The notes: a model not told the origin generated them from the letters alone. A stretch of 64,000 bases of DNA from DATDIC01 sp963777625 (GCA_963777625.1 CAVZRO010000015.1:62001-126000); one strand, 5' to 3'. Positions 45,465 through 54,417 are shown, counted from the first letter of the stretch. Program-made: numbers and translations.

Positions 45465-45770
45465 GGCGGCACTCCGTTGTTCCGATCGCGCGACGGGGCG
45501 TGGCACCCGGGGCCGTTATAATCACCGATTCTCGTGCGCCTCGCGGCAGACCGACGCCGATCACGATCGGGTGACTTGCGGAGCGTCCGAACGTAACATA
45601 GCGTCGCCGCTCGATGGCGCCATCATCGCCCACAGGTGGGAGCGTGGGCGTTCGCGGGGTGAATCGGTCTGGGTCTGTGTTTGTACAGACGAGCACAGAC
45701 CGCGTCGCGGCGTTTTGTAACGGGAACGGCTTATCCGCCGGATCGGCGAAAACAAAAAACGGAGGAGACC
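45465..45770. promoter_or_regulatory. Divergent control region between metallohydrolase and xoxF
   Basis: This 306-base gap must hold the xoxF promoter. It contains an inverted repeat, GGTCTGTG (45672-45679) and CACAGACC (45694-45701), with a shorter one inside it (GTCTGT/ACAGAC), about 70 bases before the xoxF start; this could be a regulator site. A strong ribosome site GGAGGAGACC ends the region. I could not assign -35 and -10 boxes. Confidence 0.45.
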
Positions 45771-47603
45771 ATGCGAAGTGCTTCGACTGGACTTCTGCTT
45801 ATGGCTGGCACGGTGTTGGCTTCGTGCCTGACGATTGCAGCGGCGATTGCACAGCCCGCCGCAGGCGACGACCTTGTCAAAATGCAGACGAATGCCGCGA
45901 ACGTCGTGATGCCAACGATCACCTACGATGCGCAGCGTTATTCCAAGCTCAATCAGATCACGGCCGACAATGTCGGCAAGCTGCAGGTGGCGTGGACGTT
46001 CTCCACTGGTGTGCTGCGCGGCCATGAGGGCGAGCCGCTGGTCATCGACAACGTCATGTACCTGGCCGCGCCGTTCCCCAATACCGTGTTTGCGCTCGAC
46101 CTGAACCAGGACGGCAGAATTCTGTGGAAATACGAGCCGAAACAGGACTCGAACGTTATCCCGGTAATGTGCTGCGACACTGTCAATCGTGGCGTCGCCT
46201 ACGGTGATGGCAAGATTTTCCTGCACCAGGCGGATACCACGCTGGTCGCGCTGGATGCGAAGACCGGCAAAGTGGTCTGGTCGGTGAAGACCGGCGATCC
46301 CGGCAAGGGCGAGACCGGCACCGGCGCGCCGATGGTCGTCAAGGACAAGGTGTATGTCGGCGTCTCCGGCGGCGAGTTCGGCGTGCGCGGCTGGTTGGCG
46401 GCATACTCGATCGCCGATGGCAAGCAGGTTTGGCGGGCCTATTCCGAAGGCCCGGACAGCGATCTGCTGGTCGATCCGCAAAAGACGACGGCGCTCGGCA
46501 AGCCGATCGGCGCCGATTCCAGCCTGAAAACCTGGGAAGGCGATCAGTGGAAGATCGGCGGCGGCGACACCTGGGGATGGCTGTCGTACGATCCGGAGCT
46601 GAACCTGATTTATTACGGGTCCGGCAATCCCTCTACCTGGAATCCGGTGCAACGGCCGGGCGACAACAAGTGGTCGATGACGATCTTCGCGCGAGACCCC
46701 GATACCGGCATGGCGAAGTGGGTCTACCAAATGACGCCGCATGACCAATGGGATTACGACGGCGTCAATGAAATGATCCTGGCCGATCAGCAGATCAACG
46801 GCGCGACTGTACCGACACTGGTCCACTTCGACCGCAATGGACTCGGCTACACGCTTAACCGCGAAACCGGTGAACTGCTCGTCGCCGCCAAGTACGATCC
46901 CGCGGTGAACTGGACTACCGGCGTCGATATGGACAAGAGCAGCGCGAACTACGGCCGGCCGGCCGTCGTGGCGAAATACGCTCCCGGCAGTGCCGGCTCA
47001 GACGTGAACTATCAAGGCATCTGCCCGGCCGCGTTGGGGAGCAAGGACGAGCAGCCGGCAGCTTATTCGCCCGATACCGGATTGTTCTACGTGCCCACGA
47101 ATCATGTCTGCATGGACTACGAGCCGTTCCGCGTCTCCTACACCGCGGGGCAACCCTATGTCGGCGCCACGCTGACAATGTTTCCGGCACCGGGCGGCAC
47201 CGATATGGGTAACTTCATTGCCTGGGACGCCCGCACGGGCAAGATCGTGTGGTCGGATCCGGAGCAATTCTCGGTATGGTCCGGCGCGCTCGCGACCGCC
47301 GGCGGGGTGGTGTTCTACGGCACGCTGGAGGGCTATCTGAAAGCGGTCGACGCAAAGACCGGGAAGGAACTCTACAAGTTCAAGACCCCATCCGGCATCA
47401 TCGGCAACGTGATGACCTATGAGCACGCAGGCAAGCAGTATGTCGCGGTGCTATCCGGCGTCGGCGGCTGGGCCGGCATCGGTCTGGCGGCAGGACTGAC
47501 GGAGCCGCACGCCGGGCTGGGCGCGGTCGGCGGTTATGCCGGCCTGAACAACTACACCGCGCTGGGTGGTTCCTTGACCGTGTTCGAACTGCCACCGAGC
47601 TGA
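45771..47603 (+). CDS. xoxF: Lanthanide-dependent PQQ methanol dehydrogenase XoxF
   Basis: Periplasmic quinoprotein oxidising methanol to formaldehyde (or formate) and passing electrons to a c-type cytochrome. The 610-residue precursor has a signal peptide (LLLMAGTVLASCLTIAAAIA), the adjacent-cysteine disulfide C134-C135 (PVMCCDTVNRG), repeated propeller blades, GNPSTWNPVQRPGDNKW and TPHDQWDYDGVNE. Metal-site residues E202, N286 and D328 are present, and the extra D330 marks lanthanide rather than calcium dependence; MxaF has Ala there. Spacings between these four residues nearly equal those of the well-studied Methylacidiphilum enzyme. No mxaF or mxaI is in the window. Confidence 0.96.
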   Translation: MRSASTGLLLMAGTVLASCLTIAAAIAQPAAGDDLVKMQTNAANVVMPTITYDAQRYSKLNQITADNVGKLQVAWTFSTGVLRGHEGEPLVIDNVMYLAAPFPNTVFALDLNQDGRILWKYEPKQDSNVIPVMCCDTVNRGVAYGDGKIFLHQADTTLVALDAKTGKVVWSVKTGDPGKGETGTGAPMVVKDKVYVGVSGGEFGVRGWLAAYSIADGKQVWRAYSEGPDSDLLVDPQKTTALGKPIGADSSLKTWEGDQWKIGGGDTWGWLSYDPELNLIYYGSGNPSTWNPVQRPGDNKWSMTIFARDPDTGMAKWVYQMTPHDQWDYDGVNEMILADQQINGATVPTLVHFDRNGLGYTLNRETGELLVAAKYDPAVNWTTGVDMDKSSANYGRPAVVAKYAPGSAGSDVNYQGICPAALGSKDEQPAAYSPDTGLFYVPTNHVCMDYEPFRVSYTAGQPYVGATLTMFPAPGGTDMGNFIAWDARTGKIVWSDPEQFSVWSGALATAGGVVFYGTLEGYLKAVDAKTGKELYKFKTPSGIIGNVMTYEHAGKQYVAVLSGVGGWAGIGLAAGLTEPHAGLGAVGGYAGLNNYTALGGSLTVFELPPS

Positions 47604-47632
47604 CCTGATACGGCGGCAAGGTGGTTGAATTC

Positions 47633-47669
47633 GCGGCCGGCATCCGGGCGACGCACCCGGGCCGGCCGC
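47633..47669 (+). terminator. Strong GC hairpin after xoxF
   Basis: GCGGCCGG (47633-47640) pairs perfectly with CCGGCCGC (47662-47669), with an inner CCGGG/CCCGG pair. It lies 30 bases after the xoxF stop and before the cytochrome gene. Without a T-run it may be a partial terminator or mRNA stabiliser, allowing more XoxF than downstream proteins. Confidence 0.55.
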
Positions 47670-47701
47670 AATTATCTCGATCGTAAGCAGGAACGTATAT
47701 T

Positions 47702-48223
47702 GTGCGAAGAACCGTTTGTGCCGCCGCTTGCATTGCCGCTGGGCTGACCCTGTCCGCCGGCGCCTACGCGATCACGGACGGTTCCGGCGATCCGACCGCC
47801 GTCACCTCCGACGACGGCAAGTGGGCCGACAAGGCCGGCAATCCGACGTTCAAGATCGCATCGGATGGCACGGTGGACTGGTACACCTATTCCGGTTTTA
47901 CCCGTTACAACTCTGAATGCCTGCGCTGCCACGGCCCTGACGGCGTAGGATCGACCTATGCTCCGGCGCTGATCGATTCGATGAAGCACCTGAGCTATAC
48001 TGACTTCTACGCCGTCGTGGCGGGTGGCAAAAAGGACGTGTCGGCGTCGCAGGAGCTGGTGATGCCGGCCAACGGCACAAACAGGAATGTCATGTGCTAC
48101 ATCGACGCGATCTACATATATCTGCGCGCGCGCGGCGACGACGCGCTCGGGCGAGGCCGTCCAGAAAAGCACGCGCCGAAGCCGGCGTCATTTACCAAGG
48201 CAGAGGACGAATGCATGGGATGA
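47702..48223 (+). CDS. Four-cysteine c-type cytochrome, methanol-metabolism related (XoxG-like)
   Basis: Likely electron acceptor for XoxF. GTG start at 47702, signal peptide (CAAACIAAGLTLSAGAYA), heme-binding C-L-R-C-H in NSECLRCHGPDGVGS, and two further cysteines (NVMCYIDAIYIYL and DECMG), the pattern of the 'methanol metabolism-related' cytochrome family. 173 residues. The position right after xoxF and before the XoxJ-like gene matches the xoxF-xoxG-xoxJ order known from methylotrophs. Its end overlaps the next gene. Confidence 0.88.
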   Translation: MRRTVCAAACIAAGLTLSAGAYAITDGSGDPTAVTSDDGKWADKAGNPTFKIASDGTVDWYTYSGFTRYNSECLRCHGPDGVGSTYAPALIDSMKHLSYTDFYAVVAGGKKDVSASQELVMPANGTNRNVMCYIDAIYIYLRARGDDALGRGRPEKHAPKPASFTKAEDECMG

Positions 48224-49095
48224 TGCGACTCCGCGGCGCTCTGGCGGGACGACAAACGAGGCCACGCACGTTGTCGCTGGCATGGGTTATCGCCGTCCTG
48301 GCGCTGGCGACCGCGCCGGCGTCCGCCCAGGCGCCGGGCCTTGGCGCTTCGGCGGAACTGGTCGATCCGCACACGTTCCGTGTCTGCGCCGACCCGCACG
48401 ATCTTCCGTTCTCCAACCAGGCCGGCGAAGGCTTCGAAAACAAGCTGGCTGAACTGTTCGCCAGCAAGCTCGGCGAGCCCACCAGCTACACCTACTACCC
48501 GCAGGTGATCGGCTTCGTGCGCAACACGTTGAACGCCTTTCGCTGCGACGTGGTCATGGGCGATGTCAGCGGCGACGACCTGATGCAGACCACCAACCCT
48601 TATTATCGCACCACCTACGCACTGGTGTTCAAGCCAGGCAACGGACTGGATGGCATCGAGACGCTGGAGGACCCGCGGCTCAAGGGCAAGCACATCGGCG
48701 TCATCGCGGGAACGCCGCCGTCGAACGTGCTGGTGCAGCAGGGGCTGATGGCGTTGGCCAGGCCCTATGCGCTGACCGTCGACACGCGGATCGAGGTGCC
48801 ATCCCAGATCATGGTGAACGACATCGCGTCCGGACAGATCGATGCCGGCGTGTTGTGGGGTCCAATCGCCGGCTACTATGCCCAGCATGCGACCCCGCGC
48901 TTAGTCGTCGTGCCCCTGTTGAAGGAGCACTCGCCGATGATTTTCCGCATCGCAATGGGTGTGCGGCACAGCGACCAGGACTGGAAGCGCAAGCTCAACC
49001 GGCTCATCGCTGAAAACCAGCCGGAGATAGACCGAATTTTGCACCAGTACGGCGTGCCGTTACTAGACGAGCAGGGCAAACTCCTGCCGCCATGA
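48211..49095 (+). CDS. xoxJ: XoxJ-like periplasmic binding protein
   Basis: Quinoprotein dehydrogenase-associated protein built like an ABC substrate-binding protein (MoxJ/XoxJ type), thought to help activate XoxF or its cytochrome contact rather than transport. From the ATG at 48211 (AGAGGACGA upstream) it has about 294 residues: signal peptide (SLAWVIAVLALATAPASAQA), then FRVCADPHDLPFSNQAGEGF, RCDVVMGDVSGDDLMQTTNP, and KHIGVIAGTPPSNVLV. It overlaps the cytochrome gene by 13 bases and the next gene by 4. Confidence 0.88.
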   Translation: MHGMMRLRGALAGRQTRPRTLSLAWVIAVLALATAPASAQAPGLGASAELVDPHTFRVCADPHDLPFSNQAGEGFENKLAELFASKLGEPTSYTYYPQVIGFVRNTLNAFRCDVVMGDVSGDDLMQTTNPYYRTTYALVFKPGNGLDGIETLEDPRLKGKHIGVIAGTPPSNVLVQQGLMALARPYALTVDTRIEVPSQIMVNDIASGQIDAGVLWGPIAGYYAQHATPRLVVVPLLKEHSPMIFRIAMGVRHSDQDWKRKLNRLIAENQPEIDRILHQYGVPLLDEQGKLLPP

Positions 49096-49655
49096 CCTTC
49101 CACCGGCTCGCCGCCGTGCTGTGCGCGGCTCTGCTGGTATGTGCCGCTGGCCCGGCAACCCCCGCGCCCGAGCCGTCCAGCTATCGCATGGACAACTATC
49201 GCGCGCCGACGCCGCTGACGTTGCGTGGCGCCATCGTGCTGTCCACCGAGCAGGCGCATGCCGCCTGGCAAAACCACGACGCCGTGTTCATCGATGTGCT
49301 GCCGCAGCCCCCGCGTCCGGTCGGGCTGCCGGCGTCGACAATCTGGCGCCCGAAGCAACGCGACGACATACCAGGTAGCCTGTGGCTGCCTGATACCGGC
49401 TACGGTGCGCTCGCGCCGGTCATGCAGGATTATTTCGAACACGGACTGCAACAGGCGACCGGCGGCAAGCGGGATCGCCTAGTCGTATTCTATTGCCTGG
49501 CAAACTGCTGGATGTCGTGGAATGCGGCGAAACGCGCACTGACGCTCGGCTACACGCACGTCGCCTGGTACCCCCAGGGGACCGACGGCTGGGTCGCGCT
49601 CGGCCTGCCGTTGGAGCCACGCACGGCCGTGCCGCGGCCGCAAGCAGCGGAATGA
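49092..49655 (+). CDS. PQQ-dependent catabolism-associated CXXCW-motif protein (rhodanese-like)
   Basis: A 187-residue exported rhodanese-like protein that recurs in PQQ-dependent alcohol oxidation clusters. Leader AAVLCAALLVCAAGPATPAP; rhodanese-like stretch GAIVLSTEQAHAAWQNHDAV; and the family motif YCLANCWMSWNAAKRALTLG with its paired cysteines. A thiol-based maturation step is plausible. It overlaps xoxJ by four bases (ATGA) and converges with the gene at 49663. Confidence 0.87.
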   Translation: MTFHRLAAVLCAALLVCAAGPATPAPEPSSYRMDNYRAPTPLTLRGAIVLSTEQAHAAWQNHDAVFIDVLPQPPRPVGLPASTIWRPKQRDDIPGSLWLPDTGYGALAPVMQDYFEHGLQQATGGKRDRLVVFYCLANCWMSWNAAKRALTLGYTHVAWYPQGTDGWVALGLPLEPRTAVPRPQAAE

Positions 49656-49662
49656 ACCGGCT

Positions 49663-50292
49663 TCATTGCAGCTCCTGCTGGATCGTGCGTGCGAGCGCAA
49701 ACAGCCGCTGCTCGATCTTGCTGGGCACGTCGCAGGCATAGCTCAGCGATTGCCTGCGGTCCTGGAAAACCTCCGCCTCCCACGTCACGCGCTGCAGCAT
49801 CTGGTCGACCGCGCCGGAGCCGGCGGCGGAAGTTTGCTGCAATTGCCGCAACTTCGCATTGTCGTCCCGAATGCCGGCGGCTAGCTGCTTCTGTCGGACG
49901 CCAAATCGGTCCAGTCCAGCAATGACAGTGCCGCGCTCGGTATTCATCACGCTGAACAGTCCCGCAAGCAGGGCCAGCAGCTTCTGCTGCTTCTGGTCCT
50001 TCGCCTGTTGCGCAAAAGCGTGGATCTTGTCCTGCGCCTGCGCGAGCGGTTCGCGGCGTTGCGCGACCTCGTGTACCAGGTCGGCGACAGCTTCGTCGTG
50101 CTGCCAATCGATCTGTTGAGGATCCACCGGCGGCCCGCCCCACACCGCCGCGAGTGAAAGTTCTGGCACCTTGATCTGCTGGCACGGCCAGTCCGGATCA
50201 AGCGGCCCCGGCGGCGCAGCATCGGCCACTGCCACGGCAATAAGCGCGCCACCCAGCGCCAACGCCGCGACGCGGGAGCGCCGTACGGTCAT
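49663..50292 (-). CDS. Exported coiled-coil protein of the PQQ-associated ABC operon
   Basis: A 209-residue protein with a signal peptide (VAALALGGALIAVAVADAAP), a short conserved head (LDPDWPCQQIKVPELSLAAVWGG, split here only for reading) and a long helical, glutamine-rich body (AQDKIHAFAQQAKDQKQQKL). It is the last gene of the minus-strand operon containing the ABC permease and ATPase, with which it overlaps by four bases. It recurs in such clusters; its role is unknown, perhaps as periplasmic adaptor of the exporter. Confidence 0.72.
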   Translation of the reverse strand: MTVRRSRVAALALGGALIAVAVADAAPPGPLDPDWPCQQIKVPELSLAAVWGGPPVDPQQIDWQHDEAVADLVHEVAQRREPLAQAQDKIHAFAQQAKDQKQQKLLALLAGLFSVMNTERGTVIAGLDRFGVRQKQLAAGIRDDNAKLRQLQQTSAAGSGAVDQMLQRVTWEAEVFQDRRQSLSYACDVPSKIEQRLFALARTIQQELQ

Positions 50293-51134
50293 CCCGCGCC
50301 ACCCCCACGCCGTGCGATCAATCCGCGCGCCGGGTCATACGCAGTGATTGCACCCGCCGTGAACAGGATCGTCATCGCCGCGACGACAGCGAGCGAGATC
50401 CAATCGATCCGCTCGTACAGCGCAAAGCGAACCAGTTCTACCGCATAGGTAAACGGATTGAGCCGGCAGACGGTATAGACGACCGGGCTTGACTGCTGCA
50501 CCAGCCAGAGCGGGTACAGGGCCGATGAGGCGAAGAACATCGGAAAGATAACGAAATTCATCACACCAGCGAAATTCTCGAGCTGCTTGATAACCGAGGA
50601 CAGCAACATGCCCAACGCGCCTAGCATCATACCGGTCAAGACCAGCGCGGGAAACACCGCGACATACCCCCACGCCGGCGCTTCAACCCCCCACAGCCAG
50701 GCAATGAACAGATACGCATAAACCTGCGAGATCGACACCGCCGTGCTCGCCAGCAGCTTGCCAATCAGCAGGAACCAGCGTGGAAAAGGGCTGACCAACA
50801 GCATGCGCATATTGCCCATCTCCCGGTCGTAGACCATGGAGAGCGAGGACTGCATGCCATTGAACAACTGTATCATCGCCATCAACCCGGGCGTGACGTA
50901 GTCGTCGTACAGCACGTAGGTCTGATATGGCGGGATGATCGACACACCGAGGATCTGGCGGAAGCCGGCGGCGAAGATGAACAGCCAGACAAGCGGCCGC
51001 ACCAGTGCTGATATGAAACGACCGCGCTGATGGATGAAGCGCAATCCCTCGCGCCAGGTGATACCGTGCAGGCAGATCAGGTACTGGCCGAGCGTGAATC
51101 CGCGACGCCGGCCGGTGGTCGCGGCGACGCTCAT
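50289..51134 (-). CDS. ABC-2 type permease, PQQ-dependent alcohol dehydrogenase system
   Basis: A 281-residue permease with six membrane helices, of the group found with PQQ-dependent alcohol oxidation (PedC-like). Features: LVWLFIFAAGFRQILGVSII, YDREMGNMRMLLVSPFPRWF, and YPLWLVQQSSPVVYTVCRLN followed by NPFTYAVELVR. ABC-2 permeases usually export; substrate unknown. Overlaps both neighbours by four bases. Confidence 0.87.
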   Translation of the reverse strand: MSVAATTGRRRGFTLGQYLICLHGITWREGLRFIHQRGRFISALVRPLVWLFIFAAGFRQILGVSIIPPYQTYVLYDDYVTPGLMAMIQLFNGMQSSLSMVYDREMGNMRMLLVSPFPRWFLLIGKLLASTAVSISQVYAYLFIAWLWGVEAPAWGYVAVFPALVLTGMMLGALGMLLSSVIKQLENFAGVMNFVIFPMFFASSALYPLWLVQQSSPVVYTVCRLNPFTYAVELVRFALYERIDWISLAVVAAMTILFTAGAITAYDPARGLIARRGGGAG

Positions 51135-51931
51135 TCCGGTGCGTCCGGCGTGCCGCCGGTCAGGGCTATGAACGCGCTGCGCATGTCGGCGGCGCCCGCG
51201 GACGTTACGACATCCGCGACATTGCCCGCCGCGAGCACCCGGCCGCGATGCAGCACGACGACGGCATCGCCGGGTGTGACCTCATCGAGCAGGTGCGTTG
51301 CCCACAGCACGGCGACGCCACGGTCCCGGACAAGCCCGCGCACCTGGCGCACGATCGCCGACTTGGACGCGACGTCCAGCCCAACGGTCGGTTCGTCCAG
51401 CACAAGCACGCGCGGCTGATGCAACAGCGCACGTGCAATTTCGACCCGCCGCATCTGCCCTCCCGACAATTTGCGCACCTGTTCCCGCGCGCGATCGGCC
51501 AGGTCGATATCGGCCAACACGGCGTGTGCGCGTCGGCGCGCCTCGCGGGTGCCAATGCCATGCAGCGCGGCGTGGTACAGCAGGTTGTCCATGACCGTGA
51601 TGTCGAGATCGAGCGTGCGCGCCTGGAACACGACGCCCAGCAGACGCAACGCTTCGCTCGGCTCACGCGACACACGATGGCCAAGCACGTCGATCGAGCC
51701 TTGCTGGGTGTCGTAGAGCCGGGTGATCAGCGAGAACAACGTGGTCTTACCCGCACCGTTCAAGCCGAGCAGCGCTGTAAAGCGCGATGCCGGAACGGTC
51801 AGGCTGACGTCCTGCAGTGCCTTACGCGCGCCGTAGGTATGGCTCACGCTGTGCACGGCGATCGCCGACACGATCGGGGCGGGATCGCGCGCGGTGTCTG
51901 GGATCGGCTCGGCGAGGACCGTCATATTCAT
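51131..51931 (-). CDS. ABC ATP-binding protein, PQQ-dependent alcohol dehydrogenase system
   Basis: A 266-residue ATPase partner of the ABC-2 permease. Walker A GLNGAGKTT, signature LSGGQMRRVEIARALL, Walker B VLVLDEPTVGLD and H-loop ATHLLDE are intact. Like its family members it ends soon after the ATPase domain. It overlaps the permease and the upstream beta-propeller gene by four bases each, so the minus-strand genes form one tightly coupled operon. Confidence 0.91.
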   Translation of the reverse strand: MNMTVLAEPIPDTARDPAPIVSAIAVHSVSHTYGARKALQDVSLTVPASRFTALLGLNGAGKTTLFSLITRLYDTQQGSIDVLGHRVSREPSEALRLLGVVFQARTLDLDITVMDNLLYHAALHGIGTREARRRAHAVLADIDLADRAREQVRKLSGGQMRRVEIARALLHQPRVLVLDEPTVGLDVASKSAIVRQVRGLVRDRGVAVLWATHLLDEVTPGDAVVVLHRGRVLAAGNVADVVTSAGAADMRSAFIALTGGTPDAPE

Positions 51932-52397
51932 TTTGGCGACACGACCACGCCCCAGGGCAGCCGTCCGGAAAGCCCGTTTGTGGTCAGCAGATATTTCTGG
52001 TCAGGCGTGAACGCCATCTGCCAGACGCGCTGCCCGACCAGCAGATATTTGCGCACCTTATAGGTCTTCGCGTCGATCACCGCGACGCGGTTGGCCGGTC
52101 CCAGGACCACAAAGGCGGCGGCACCGTCGGCGGTGAACTGGACGCCCACCGGCTGAATCGCGTCGCCACGCAGGCCGTGCACGTCGAACGAGATCTTGTG
52201 CGTCACGACGTGCTTCACCGGATCGATCACGCTGACCGTGCCGCCGAACTCGGAGGAAACCCTGACCTCCGAACCGTCGTGCTTGAACCTGGCAATGCGC
52301 GGCCGCGACCGCCGCTCGCCACCACCAGTAATCCGGCCAACAGCCATGCCGCCAATCTGCCGCCACTCATCGCGACACGGGTCAGTGCAACTTGCAT
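51928..52397 (-). pseudogene. PQQ-associated YVTN-type beta-propeller protein, internally deleted
   Basis: The leader (MQVALTRVAMSGGRLAAWLL then AGLLVVASG, start 52397 or 52370) is in one frame; the rest, from about 52310, is in another: RFKHDGSEVRVSSEFGGTVS, VIDPVKHVVTHKISFDVHGL, ANRVAVIDAKTYKVRKYLLV. Relatives have seven blades and roughly 300 residues; here only about three blades remain, so some 150 codons are missing after the leader. A second gap is suggested near the end, where TTNGLS runs straight into GRLPWGVVV, omitting the expected last blade strands. It overlaps the binding-protein gene end, as in intact operons. Likely non-functional here. Confidence 0.72.
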
Positions 52398-53597
52398 GTC
52401 GTCTCCGGTCGGTCAAAGCCGAGCGTATCGAGTTCCGTGAACTGATGCAGGAAACCGGGCTGCGGCGACACCGACACGACGGTGCGACCGTCGGCGAGCA
52501 AAATCGGCTGGCGCACCTGCCAATCCCAGTCGCGCAGCGAGAGCTCCTTTCCTTTGTAGGCAGCCACGCCGAAACTGCCACCCTTCATGTACTGCATGAT
52601 CTTTGTCGGATCGACCGAGCCACTGCGGCTGGCGGCTTCCCCGATCATTCGCACCGCGGTCCAGGCCTGCATGTCCAGCGGCGTCATACGACGATGCGCC
52701 ATCCGCACGAACCGATCCTGCAGTTGCGTTCCGCCCCATGATTCACTGCTCGGATCCCAGCTTACCGGCCGCAGCCCGGCCGATCCCACCACCGGCCGTG
52801 CATCCCAGGTGCGAAATGGCAGATAGTTGGCGAACACCTCGTTCTCGTCCGCCGTCACCAACACATCGTAGTCCGGCAGGCCCTGTGTGAAAACCGGCAT
52901 CTGCTGCTGTGTTTCCACCACCCCGGAATCAGTCTGGCGTGCGCCACCGGTGTCCTTGTATTCGATCTCTTTCACGATATGAGCGCCGAAGCGCTTGGCC
53001 GCGCGGCGATACGCATCGGCCAGCAGCACGTCATTGGGGTGCGACCCGTAGGCCAGCACCCAACGCGTCCATTTCTTCCACACCAAGTACCTGCGCCAGC
53101 GCATCGGCCAGCATCGCGCGCGACGGTGCGACGTGGATCACGTTGTTGCGACAATCCTGCTGCCGCAGCGCATCGTCGGTCGCCCCGACGTTGAACAGAG
53201 TCACCTGCTTGTCGCTACCGGCCGCAGCCAGCCGCAGCAGCAGATCCGCCGGTACGTCAGTCAGGATAAGGGTGACCCCACCCGCCACCATCGCCGTGAG
53301 AGCCGCCATCGCATCATCGTCCGTGCGCACCACGCGATCCGTCAGCTCGAATTGCTGACCGATGAACCGGCCGGTGGTGTTGTTGTCGTTGATGGCGAGC
53401 TTCGCGCCCGCAAGCCCGTCATCCCGCGGCGGCTTGTCCAGCAGCGATATCGTCTGGCCCTCCTCCGCCCATCTCAGGTAGCCGATGCTGACGCTCGGCG
53501 CATCCGCGCGTGCGGTACGGAGTGTCGTCGCCAACACGGCGCCGGCCGTCGCTGTGATCAGTGTTCGCCGGCCAAACCGGCCATGCCGCGTTGGCAT
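52382..53597 (-). pseudogene. PQQ-associated ABC system substrate-binding protein, frameshifted
   Basis: Periplasmic binding protein of the PQQ-dependent alcohol dehydrogenase ABC system. The ATG at 53597 opens a Tat-like leader (RHGRFGRRTLITATAGAVLA) followed by VSIGYLRWAEEGQTISLLDK. An extra base near 53091 interrupts the frame; removing it joins ADALAQ to YLVWKKWTRWVLAYGSHPND and continues to the stop at 52382, about 404 residues, the family size. The C-terminal part is intact (DYDVLVTADENEVFANYLPF, MTPLDMQAWTAVRMIGEAAS). Probably a sequencing error. Confidence 0.85.
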
Positions 53598-53749
53598 TTG
53601 ACGTTCCCTATTCGAGTCAGGATGCAGAACTTCATACCGCCATTCAAGAGCGCCAGCATGCCACCAGCGCCGGGAACCCCGGCGTGGAGATGAAAGTATG
53701 GCAATCCGATGCGGAGCGGTGTAAGGCAGCCGCACCCAGTCAGGAGCCG

Positions 53750-53965
53750 ATGATGCAACTGGTCGACCTGATCCTGTTGGCCTGCACGCTGACCAACGCA
53801 TCCGCTTGCCACGAGTACCACATCCTGTTCGAGTCCGCAGGATCGTTGAAAAGCTGCACGATGCAGGCGCAACCGTACCTGGCGCAGTGGGTCGGCGAAC
53901 ATCCGAATTTCCGCGTCGCGCGCTGGCATTGTGCCTGGCCCGATCAGGAGGATGAGAAAATCTGA
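53750..53965 (+). CDS. Small conserved protein of PQQ alcohol-oxidation clusters
   Basis: A 71-residue protein starting MMQLVDLILLACTLTNASAC and ending HCAWPDQEDEKI, with several cysteines and the stretch QAQPYLAQWVGEHPNFRVAR. Proteins of this look recur beside PQQ-dependent dehydrogenases, with no assigned role. AGGAGCCG precedes the ATG; an in-frame ATG at 53690 is less likely. It diverges from the binding-protein gene and precedes the cytochrome. Confidence 0.68.
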   Translation: MMQLVDLILLACTLTNASACHEYHILFESAGSLKSCTMQAQPYLAQWVGEHPNFRVARWHCAWPDQEDEKI

Positions 53966-54007
53966 CCGACCGTTGACAGACGGCGGTGAATCTTCGCAGC
54001 CTGGACG

Positions 54008-54412
54008 GTGGGAGGACATTTCGTGCTGCGCACAACATTACTGGCAGTGACACTGCTGATCACGGGCGCGTGCCCGACGCTGGCGCAGGATGCCACCGCC
54101 GGCGAGAAGGATTTCTTGGTGTGCCGCGCCTGCCATCAGATTGGGCCCGGTGCCAAGATCGCGATCGGCCCCGTGCTCAACGGTGTGGTCGGACGCAAGG
54201 CGGGAACCTATCCGGGGTACGAGTATTCCGACGCGAACAAGAACTCCGGCATCGTCTGGACACCCGAGGAACTCGACAAGTATCTGACCTCACCGCAGAC
54301 AGTGGTGCCGCACACCAAAATGATCTTTCCCGGGCTGAAGAACCCGGAGCAGCGTAAAGACGTGATCGCGTTTCTCGAACAGTTCGGGCCGGACGGTCAA
54401 AAGAAGCAGTAG
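54008..54412 (+). CDS. Class I cytochrome c
   Basis: A 134-residue exported monoheme cytochrome. GTG start (VLRTTLLAVTLLITGACPTL as leader region), heme motif FLVCRACHQIGPG (C-R-A-C-H), axial Met in HTKMIFPGLKNPEQR, C-terminal VIAFLEQF. It resembles cytochrome c2/c550 proteins that carry electrons from periplasmic dehydrogenases to the terminal oxidase, so it may take electrons from the XoxF cytochrome. Confidence 0.9.
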   Translation: MGGHFVLRTTLLAVTLLITGACPTLAQDATAGEKDFLVCRACHQIGPGAKIAIGPVLNGVVGRKAGTYPGYEYSDANKNSGIVWTPEELDKYLTSPQTVVPHTKMIFPGLKNPEQRKDVIAFLEQFGPDGQKKQ

Positions 54413-54417
54413 CCGCA

